This document shows positions 58,345 through 64,000 of a stretch of DNA of 64,000 bases, piece by piece. Within the stretch, counting starts at the first letter, position 1, and each line of letters begins with the position of its first letter. Location of the stretch: contig JAKACT010000002.1 of assembly GCA_021821195.1 (NCBI GenBank), forward strand, positions 434,001-498,000, written 5' to 3'. The DNA comes from Pseudomonadota bacterium. GTDB lineage: Bacteria; Pseudomonadota; Gammaproteobacteria; Xanthomonadales; Xanthomonadaceae. A program made the translations under genes and the position numbers. Below the pieces are notes generated by a model. It made no database searches and was not told the origin of the DNA. It saw only the letters and a program-made list of their open reading frames with translations.

Positions 58345-59118
58345 ATGACCGTCAGGATCGAAAAGAAAATCAAGGGCTACGCCGTCGTCACCCCGGACGA
58401 CAAGGCGAAGGAAAACGCCAAGGCCGCGGAACCCGCGCCGGCCGCCGCCGCGCCCGAAGACAACGTCATCCAGATGCACGAGCGCATCGAGCGCCCGGAA
58501 GTCCTGATCGGCAGCACCTACAAGATCAAGTCGCCGCTGGTGGAACACGCCATGTACGTGACCATCAACGACATCGTGCTCAACGCCGGCACCGAGCACG
58601 AACACCGCCGCCCGTTCGAGATCTTCATCAACTCCAAGTCGATGGAGCATTTCCAGTGGATCGTGGCGCTCACCCGGATCATGTCCGCGGTGTTCCGCAA
58701 GGGCGGCGATGTCACCTTCATCGTCGACGAGATGAAGGCGGTGTTCGACCCGCGCGGCGGTTACTTCAAGGCCGGTGGCGTGTACATGCCTTCGCTGGTG
58801 GCCGAGCTGGGCAGCATCGTCGAGGACCACCTGAAGTCCATCGGCATGCTGCACGACCCGGAGATGAGCGACCACCAGCGCGCGCTGATCGCCGAGAAGC
58901 GCAAGCAGTTCGAAGAGCGCTCAAAAAAAAACGCTGAGTCCGGCCCGGCCAGCCTGATGGCCAGCGCCGCCGACCATCCCGAAGACATCGAAGTCACCGG
59001 CGAAGGCGCCACCTTCCCGCCCACCGCGACCATGTGCCACAAGTGTTCGACCAAGGCGCTGGTGCTGATGGATGGGTGTGCGACTTGTTTGAACTGCGGC
59101 TACAGCAAGTGCGGATGA
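58345..59118 (+). CDS. nrdJ: Class II ribonucleotide reductase, small chain NrdJb
   Basis: This is the detached C-terminal part of a B12-dependent reductase. The 257-residue protein has a TSCPD-type domain (about 45-185), a linker, and a cysteine-rich tail with Cys231, Cys234, Cys245, Cys248, Cys251 and Cys256. The tail of class II enzymes passes electrons from thioredoxin to the active site, and the CxxC pairs probably also bind zinc. Residues 193-196 are encoded by a nine-A run, with a -1 frame stop right behind it, so a form of about 197 residues without the cysteine tail could be made. It follows nrdJa at 820 bases, with the H1-like gene between. Confidence 0.92.
   Translation: MTVRIEKKIKGYAVVTPDDKAKENAKAAEPAPAAAAPEDNVIQMHERIERPEVLIGSTYKIKSPLVEHAMYVTINDIVLNAGTEHEHRRPFEIFINSKSMEHFQWIVALTRIMSAVFRKGGDVTFIVDEMKAVFDPRGGYFKAGGVYMPSLVAELGSIVEDHLKSIGMLHDPEMSDHQRALIAEKRKQFEERSKKNAESGPASLMASAADHPEDIEVTGEGATFPPTATMCHKCSTKALVLMDGCATCLNCGYSKCG
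58923..58931 (+). other. Slippery A9 run in nrdJb with a -1 frame stop
   Basis: The zero frame reads TCA AAA AAA AAC. It contains the slippery heptamers A-AAA-AAA and A-AAA-AAC. A shift of -1 reads AAA CGC TGA and ends at 58937. The geometry resembles the E. coli dnaX signal, though no strong stem or upstream Shine-Dalgarno is evident. Confidence 0.55.
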
Positions 59119-59128
59119 TGGGGCGCGC

Positions 59129-60490
59129 ATGACGGCCGGTCAATCGCGGCTGCGCGCCAGCCGGCTGCGTGCGGTCATCGCGGACCGGTTCAACCTGCTG
59201 GCCGACAAGGCCGCCAACGATGTCATCGAGCGGCGGATCCGCGAGGTGGTGGAGTTGCGCGGGGCAACGCCGTGGATCCTGATGTTCGCGATCCTGGTGG
59301 CGTCGATCGGGCTGAACGTCAACTCCACCGCCGTCATCATCGGCGCGATGCTGATCTCGCCGCTGATGGGGCCGATCATGGGCGTGGGCCACGGCATCGC
59401 GGTGCACGATTTCGCGCTGGCACGCAGTGCGCTGAAGAATCTTGCAATTTCGACGCTGATCGGGCTGGTGGTCTCGGCGTTGTATTTCACCCTGACGCCG
59501 CTGTCGGAAGCGCAGTCGGAGCTGCTGGCGCGCACCTCGCCGACGCTGTGGGACGTGTTGATCGCACTGTTCGGCGGCATGGCCGGGATCATCGGGGTGA
59601 CCCGCGAGGAAAAGTCGAATGTCGTCCCCGGCGTCGCCATCGCCACTGCACTGATGCCGCCGCTGTGCACGGCCGGCTATGGCCTGGCAACCGGCCAGTG
59701 GAAATACTTCGGTGGCGCGTTCTATCTGTATTCGATCAATGCGGTGTTCATCGCCCTGGCCACCTTCCTGGGCATCCGCCTGCTGCGCTTCCCGTACCAC
59801 ACCTTCGTCGACGAAGGCATCGAACGCAAGCTGCGATGGGCGATGTGGGCGATCGCGCTGGCGGTCACCATTCCGAGCGTGTACCTGGCGACGCTGATGG
59901 TTCGCGACGAGGTGTACCGGTCGCGCGCCAACCAGTTCGTGCGCAGCGAGTTCGTGTTCAAGGATGCGCATGTGGTCGATACCCGCGTCGATCCCGCGCA
60001 CCGTCGGATCGATGTTTCGTTGATCGGCAACCCGATCAACGCGGCGACGTTGGGGGCCATTGAAGGCAGGCTGGCGGTGGCCGGTTTGCCCGGCTCGCGG
60101 ATCATGCTGCACCAGTCCAGCGAGTACGAGCGGGTGGATGTCACCCAGTTGCGCGCCGGCGTGCTCAGCGACCTCTACAAGCAGAGCCAGGAAGCGCTGG
60201 CGGCCAAGGATGCGCAGCTGGATGCGCTGCAGGCGCGGCTGCGCGATGGCGAGCGGTTCGCATCGCAGGCCGGCGATATGGCCGAGGAGCTGCGCGCCCA
60301 GTTCCCGGGACTGGGCGAGGTGACCCTGAGCCAAGGCATCGCCATCGACCCCGAAGGCGTACGCACGCCGGTGGCGCAGATGACCATCACCGGTGCTGCC
60401 GGCCTTGGTGCCGAGGCGCGCGAGCGCTTGCAGGCGTGGTTCAAGGTGCGCAGCAAGTCCGCCGGTGCGCGGGTGTTGTTCGAAGACTAA
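59129..60490 (+). CDS. DUF389 (TIGR00341) membrane protein
   Basis: This is a conserved inner-membrane protein of unknown role. The 453-residue protein has the DUF389 core of about five spans (about 45-240) with the NSTAVIIGAMLISPLMGPIMGVG signature region, followed by a soluble C-terminal part (250-453) with a coiled coil near 345-390. It starts 10 bases after nrdJb, so it may be read from the same transcript, and it ends at a clear terminator. Confidence 0.88.
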   Translation: MTAGQSRLRASRLRAVIADRFNLLADKAANDVIERRIREVVELRGATPWILMFAILVASIGLNVNSTAVIIGAMLISPLMGPIMGVGHGIAVHDFALARSALKNLAISTLIGLVVSALYFTLTPLSEAQSELLARTSPTLWDVLIALFGGMAGIIGVTREEKSNVVPGVAIATALMPPLCTAGYGLATGQWKYFGGAFYLYSINAVFIALATFLGIRLLRFPYHTFVDEGIERKLRWAMWAIALAVTIPSVYLATLMVRDEVYRSRANQFVRSEFVFKDAHVVDTRVDPAHRRIDVSLIGNPINAATLGAIEGRLAVAGLPGSRIMLHQSSEYERVDVTQLRAGVLSDLYKQSQEALAAKDAQLDALQARLRDGERFASQAGDMAEELRAQFPGLGEVTLSQGIAIDPEGVRTPVAQMTITGAAGLGAEARERLQAWFKVRSKSAGARVLFED

Positions 60491-60527
60491 GCAACGGGGT
60501 TAAGAACGGGGTCAGGTTCACTTTCCC

Positions 60528-60550
60528 AAGGCGGGCATGTCCCGCCTTTT
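60528..60550 (+). terminator. Rho-independent terminator after the DUF389 gene
   Basis: An eight-pair stem AAGGCGGG/CCCGCCTT with loop CATGT is followed by a run of four T. It lies about 38 bases past the stop and would end the transcript that may begin at nrdJa. Confidence 0.75.
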
Positions 60551-60618
60551 CCATGCGCGCCCCGCGCGCTGCCGCCACGCCGTAACCTAGCGCGCCACGC
60601 CTCGCCCAATCGCCCCGT

Positions 60619-60948
60619 ATGACCACGCGCGCCCTCCTGCACCTGCTGCTGCACGCCGCCGTTCCGGCGCTGGTGGCATGGCTGTTCTATCGGGACCGGC
60701 TGAAGTCCATCGGCTTTCGCCGCGCCTGGGGTTTGCTGCTGCTGGGTTGGCTGATCGACATCGACCACCTGCTGGCCGACCCGATCTACGCGCCGGGGCG
60801 CTGCAGCATCGGCTTCCACCCGCTGCACACCGCGCCGGCCATAGCCGTGTACGGGGCGATGGTGGTGCCGCGCGCCACCCGGCTGGTGGGCATCGGCCTG
60901 CTGATCCACATCGCGCTGGATGCGCTGGATTGCCTGCTGATGCGGTGA
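60619..60948 (+). CDS. DUF6122 family small membrane protein
   Basis: The 109-residue protein has three to four hydrophobic spans with conserved polar residues in WLIDIDHLLADP and in the HPLHTAP and HIALDALDC segments. This His/Asp pattern is found in membrane proteins related to metal-dependent hydrolases (YdjM-like), so a metal site in the membrane is possible. Function is unknown. The FKBP gene follows after 75 bases, with its own -10-like TACACT at 60984-60989. Confidence 0.78.
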   Translation: MTTRALLHLLLHAAVPALVAWLFYRDRLKSIGFRRAWGLLLLGWLIDIDHLLADPIYAPGRCSIGFHPLHTAPAIAVYGAMVVPRATRLVGIGLLIHIALDALDCLLMR

Positions 60949-61023
60949 ATGCAGCCGGCGAGCTTCCGCTGCTTGCCGCCCGCTACACTGCCCGCCCGAC
61001 CCAACACACTGAAAGGAATCACC

Positions 61024-61377
61024 ATGGCCTTCACCACCACCGCCTCCGGGCTGCAGTTCGAAGACACCGTTGTTGGCAGCGGCGCCGAGGCCAAGCCCGG
61101 CCGCAATGTCACCGTGCACTACACCGGCTGGCTGTACGAGAACGGCGAGCAGGGTGACAAGTTCGACTCCAGCAAGGACCGCGGCGAGCCCTTCATCTTC
61201 CCGCTCGGCGGCGGCATGGTCATCAAGGGTTGGGACGAGGGCGTGCAGGGCATGAAGGAAGGCGGCACGCGCACGCTGGTCATCCCGGCCAACCTGGGCT
61301 ACGGGGCGCGCGGCGCCGGCGGCGTGATCCCGCCGAACGCCACGCTGAAGTTCGAGGTCGAGCTGCTGGGCGCCTGA
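61024..61377 (+). CDS. FKBP-type peptidyl-prolyl isomerase
   Basis: This enzyme speeds cis-trans isomerisation of prolyl bonds. The 117-residue protein is a single FKBP domain with all typical parts: [11 protein letters not shown], the FDSS turn, [19 protein letters not shown], and the aromatic and aliphatic lining [30 protein letters not shown]. There is no signal peptide, so it is cytoplasmic. The ATG at 61024 follows AAAGGAATC. Confidence 0.96.
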   Translation: MAFTTTASGLQFEDTVVGSGAEAKPGRNVTVHYTGWLYENGEQGDKFDSSKDRGEPFIFPLGGGMVIKGWDEGVQGMKEGGTRTLVIPANLGYGARGAGGVIPPNATLKFEVELLGA

Positions 61378-61416
61378 GCCCAAGGCGGATGGGCCGGGAT
61401 CCCCGATCCCGGCCCC

Positions 61417-61722
61417 TTATCGCGGGCGTTGCGGATCGCTGGTTGCATCCGCCAGCAGCGCCGGGACCAGGCCGGTGATGCGCACGCCGGGGGCCATGCC
61501 CCAGCGGATGCCGATGCGGCGCAGGCGGGCTTCGACGACGCCGAGCGAGGCCGCGGGGGTGGCGGCCAGGATGGCGTCATGGCGCTCCGTCCAAGCGTTG
61601 GCAAGCGCGAACAGGTCGCGCGCGCGCGCCTGCAGCGCGGGCATGTCCAGCTCCAGTGCGTCCAGCGCGGCGAATTCGTCGCCTGGACAGGTGTCTTCGA
61701 GGTAGGGGGCGCTGCTGTCCAT
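61417..61722 (-). CDS. Small hypothetical protein
   Basis: I do not recognise this 101-residue protein. It is soluble and largely helical, with an acidic N-terminus (DTCPGDEFAALDALELD), a middle helix, and a basic segment VVEARLRRIGIRWGMAPGVRITGL near the end. The ATG at 61722 is seven bases after AGGAG, which fixes the start. It converges with the FKBP gene. Confidence 0.68.
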   Translation of the reverse strand: MDSSAPYLEDTCPGDEFAALDALELDMPALQARARDLFALANAWTERHDAILAATPAASLGVVEARLRRIGIRWGMAPGVRITGLVPALLADATSDPQRPR

Positions 61723-61821
61723 GCGCAGGCTCCTGGGGCGAGGATGGCCCACGTTCCCGCAGGCGCCGTGCAAGCGGCGTGAGCGGGCGTTGCGGCAGAC
61801 AGCTGCGATTGGGTTTGCGCC

Positions 61822-62712
61822 TTAGTGCCGCCGTAGCCGCGCGCTGATGGCGCAGTGGTCGCTGAGCGCGGCGCCGGCGTAGGTCTTTTCTTCGAACTGC
61901 AGCAAGTCGCCGCTGGCGCGGCGATCCAGCACGATGTAGTCGATGAAGTCGCGATAGCGCGGGTTGCAGCGCGCGCCCTGCTCGCCGGAGGCGCGCGCGA
62001 GGTCGGCGTTGGCAGGGCTGGCATCGTCCCAGTCGGCCCACACCGCGTCGCCGGGCAGCGCCAGGCGGCGGTTGAAGTCGCCCAGCACCGCGAAGCGCAG
62101 GGATTCGCCGGCGCGCTGGTCGATCCAGCGTTCCAGCACCGGCACCTGCTGGAACAGCGCCGGGCAGGCCTCGCGCTGGTCGCCGTTGTTGCAACCGGCC
62201 TTCAGGTGCACCGACAGCAGCCGGATCGGCGCGGCGCCCGCCGGGCGCACGATCAGGTCCACGCCGGAGCGCAGGTCGGCATTGCCCAGCTGCAGGTCGG
62301 TGACATCCGGCAGGCGTTCGAACGCCACGCCCTTGCGGATGGCGAAGCCGGTGCGCTGCGGGTTGATGGTCAGGCCGGGCTGGCCGCCGCATTCGCCCTT
62401 GCGGCCGCTGCCCGTGCGCTGTTCGATCACGATGGTGTAGCGCGCCGGATCGAACACGCGTTCGGCGGCGGCGCGCGATTCCACTTCCTGGAACGCGATC
62501 ACGTCCGCGTCCAGCGCCTCGGCATAGGCGCGCATGGCGGCGTAGTCGGCGTCGCCGCGCGGGCGGCAGCCGCTGCCGTTGCGCTCGGCTAGGTGCTCCA
62601 TGTTCCAGCTTGCCAGCGTCAGCGCGGAGGCAGGAGTGGAGGGCCGTTCGGGCGGGGCGGTGCAGGCGCCGGCGAGCAGGCAGAGGGCGGCGATCAGGGC
62701 AGGGCGTGTCAT
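61822..62712 (-). CDS. Endonuclease/exonuclease/phosphatase family lipoprotein
   Basis: This is a metal-dependent phosphodiesterase or nuclease fold exported as a lipoprotein. The 296-residue protein has a lipoprotein signal ending in LLAGAC, and the EEP motifs ASWNMEHL, FQEVES, SVHLKAGC, LGDFNRR and SDHCAISA at the expected order. The substrate is not evident; members act on DNA, lipids or phosphoinositides. The ATG at 62712 starts the signal peptide. Confidence 0.9.
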   Translation of the reverse strand: MTRPALIAALCLLAGACTAPPERPSTPASALTLASWNMEHLAERNGSGCRPRGDADYAAMRAYAEALDADVIAFQEVESRAAAERVFDPARYTIVIEQRTGSGRKGECGGQPGLTINPQRTGFAIRKGVAFERLPDVTDLQLGNADLRSGVDLIVRPAGAAPIRLLSVHLKAGCNNGDQREACPALFQQVPVLERWIDQRAGESLRFAVLGDFNRRLALPGDAVWADWDDASPANADLARASGEQGARCNPRYRDFIDYIVLDRRASGDLLQFEEKTYAGAALSDHCAISARLRRH

Positions 62713-62932
62713 CGGCGTAGTAGACCACGCGCGCTGCGCGATGGGCAGGGTTGCACGCGGGGCGCGCACTAGCGCGGTTTCCGCATGCGCGGGTTAAGCG
62801 TGCGTCGAGGTTCATGTTGCGCGGCGGTCGGCGTTCAGAGCGGCTGCGTAAGGTGCGGGTTGCCGTCTGCGCTGCGCGTGGCACGGCATAGATCCGTTTT
62901 GATCCCCCGCAAAACAGGAAAGAGGACTTCCC

Positions 62933-63478
62933 ATGAGCAAGCACAACAAGATCACCCAGCTGTTCCCGCTGGCCGCCGCGTTCGCGCTGGCCTCGCCGGC
63001 CGTACTCGCCCAGAGCCATGGCGTCGGTGCGGGCGCCCACATCAACGCCAACGCCTCGGCACGCGTGCCCACCCAGATGCCGGCGCAGGCTTCGGCCGGC
63101 ATGGAGATGCGCGCCATGCAGCGCGCCGAGCCGCAGCAGAAGGCGACCCCGGCGGTGCCGGCCACGCCCGCCACGCCGGCGGTGCCGGCGTCGAAGTCCG
63201 ATGTCGGCAAGGCTACGCCTGCCGAGCCGGCAACCCCGGCAACCCCGGCCACGCCCGCCGAGCCCGCGGCCAATACCGACGGCAAGCAGACCCGGAAGGA
63301 CTGGAGCGCGCTGGACGCGGATGGCAACGGCAGCCTCAGCGTCGCCGAAGCGGCGTCGCTGGACAGCCTGGCCAAGGTCTTCGCGCAGGCCGATACCGAC
63401 GCCAACGGCGAGCTGACCGGCGAGGAATACAAGGTTTGGTGGGCTGCCAACGCCGGCGGCAAGGGCGGCAAGCGCTGA
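62933..63478 (+). CDS. Secreted EF-hand protein with Pro/Ala/Thr repeats
   Basis: The 181-residue protein has a signal peptide (cleavage near VLA-QS), a low-complexity region with repeated PATPATPAVPA units (about 65-120), and two EF-hand loops: DADGNGSLSVAEA and DTDANGELTGEEY, with Asp/Asn ligands and the terminal Glu in place. It should bind calcium in the periplasm or outside the cell. AAGAGGA precedes the ATG at a good distance. Confidence 0.87.
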   Translation: MSKHNKITQLFPLAAAFALASPAVLAQSHGVGAGAHINANASARVPTQMPAQASAGMEMRAMQRAEPQQKATPAVPATPATPAVPASKSDVGKATPAEPATPATPATPAEPAANTDGKQTRKDWSALDADGNGSLSVAEAASLDSLAKVFAQADTDANGELTGEEYKVWWAANAGGKGGKR

Positions 63479-63624
63479 TTTGCGCGCGGCCTGCCTGCGG
63501 TTTTGCAGGGTGCAGGGAAGCGCCGGGGCAGCGCCGCCCGCAAGCAGGAACGGAGCGGATCGGGTCATCCTGGTTCGCTCCGTTTCCTTTCGTGGCCCCG
63601 GTGGTTGGGGCCGCGGATAACAGG

Positions 63625-63651
63625 CGCCCCGGCCAACGCATGGCCGGGGCG
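63625..63651. terminator. Hairpin between the EF-hand gene and the FMN reductase gene
   Basis: An 11-pair stem CGCCCCGGCCA/TGGCCGGGGCG with a five-base loop lies between converging genes. T-runs are absent, so it is a GC hairpin that may end both transcripts with help from Rho. Confidence 0.5.
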
Positions 63652-63677
63652 GCTGCCCCTGTTCCGCTTCGGGTAGT

Positions 63678-64000
63678 TCAGCCCTCGCGCGGCAGCACGG
63701 TGAGCACGCGCTGCACGAACACCGCGTATTCCTGCAGGTACTTGCGCAGGAAATCGGCGGTGCCCGGATTGCTGACGTTGCCGTCGTCGTCGATCAGGTC
63801 GGGGGTGAACTGGATGTACATCTCCATGGTGTTCATCAGCGGCGAGTTGCAGAAGCACAGCACGCCGCGCAAGTGCTGCTGCGCCACCGCGGTGCCGATC
63901 GAGCCGGGCGAGGTGCCCACCACGCCGGAGGGCTTGCGGCTGAAGGAGTTCTGGCCCCACGGGCGGCTGGCCCAGTCGATGGCGTTCTTCAGCGCGCCGG
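63678..64000 (-). CDS. NAD(P)H-dependent FMN reductase, C-terminal part
   Basis: Only the last 107 residues are inside the window; the start lies beyond its end. The segments ALKNAIDWASRP and KPSGVVGTSPGSIGTAVAQQHLRGVL are typical of the FMN reductase/ChrR (YieF) flavodoxin-like fold, where they contact the flavin. Family members reduce quinones, chromate and azo compounds using NAD(P)H. No oddity is visible in the part present. Confidence 0.87.
   Translation of the reverse strand, partial: GALKNAIDWASRPWGQNSFSRKPSGVVGTSPGSIGTAVAQQHLRGVLCFCNSPLMNTMEMYIQFTPDLIDDDGNVSNPGTADFLRKYLQEYAVFVQRVLTVLPREG

Overview
The window is a GC-rich chromosome segment (about 68% by eye) from a gammaproteobacterium. 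It is most likely a member of the Lysobacteraceae/Xanthomonadaceae (Lysobacter, Luteimonas, Thermomonas or Pseudoxanthomonas type). The evidence is the order rho, trxA, rhlB, ftsEX; an mreBCD-mrdAB cell-wall block joined directly to mltB, rlpA, dacA, ybeD, lipB and lipA; a class II ribonucleotide reductase split into NrdJa and NrdJb; and codon use that is almost entirely G/C at third positions. I saw no rRNA, tRNA, CRISPR array, integrase or transposase gene.

Positions 1-6048 form the accessory end. The first codons of hsdS and a complete hsdM (type I restriction-modification) lie next to a 5'-truncated second copy of rho. Two genes of about 50% GC follow (a single-span membrane protein and a small glycine-rich secreted protein), then the complete rho. 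The two rho copies are 1.1-kb direct repeats with uneven divergence: many synonymous changes near the hsdM side, almost none in the other part.

Positions 6342-17410 hold trxA, rhlB, ftsE-ftsX with a double-receiver response regulator, a DUF5916 outer-membrane-type protein, an M1 aminopeptidase lipoprotein, an alpha/beta hydrolase and a small lipoprotein. Positions 17421-32418 hold a PfkB sugar/nucleoside kinase, the elongasome operon mreB-mreC-mreD-mrdA-mrdB, the lytic transglycosylases mltB and rlpA, dacA, ybeD-lipB-lipA (lipoate synthesis) and the periplasmic protease prc. These genes together build, trim and recycle the cell wall during elongation.

Positions 32496-42775 are a transport block: two EamA exporters, a MacAB-like ABC efflux operon with two separate permeases, and a divergent ABC-2 exporter whose genes are followed by a DesK/DesR-type two-component system. 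Positions 42782-53857 hold a solute-sensing GGDEF-EAL protein, a cytochrome b561/catalase-like pair, an aminopeptidase/HAD pair, an envelope-protein operon (AI-2E permease, holin-like and YqjD-like proteins) and the protease degQ.

Positions 54091-59118 are the most interesting ordinary-looking region. A ToxR/CadC-type regulator gene overlaps the promoter of nrdJa. That promoter has two NrdR-like boxes three helical turns apart. nrdJa and nrdJb are separated by a histone H1-like lysine/alanine repeat gene, and nrdJb carries a nine-A slippery run with a -1 frame stop directly after it. The window ends with a DUF389 membrane protein, a DUF6122 protein, an FKBP isomerase, an endonuclease/phosphatase lipoprotein, an EF-hand protein and the C-terminal part of an FMN reductase.
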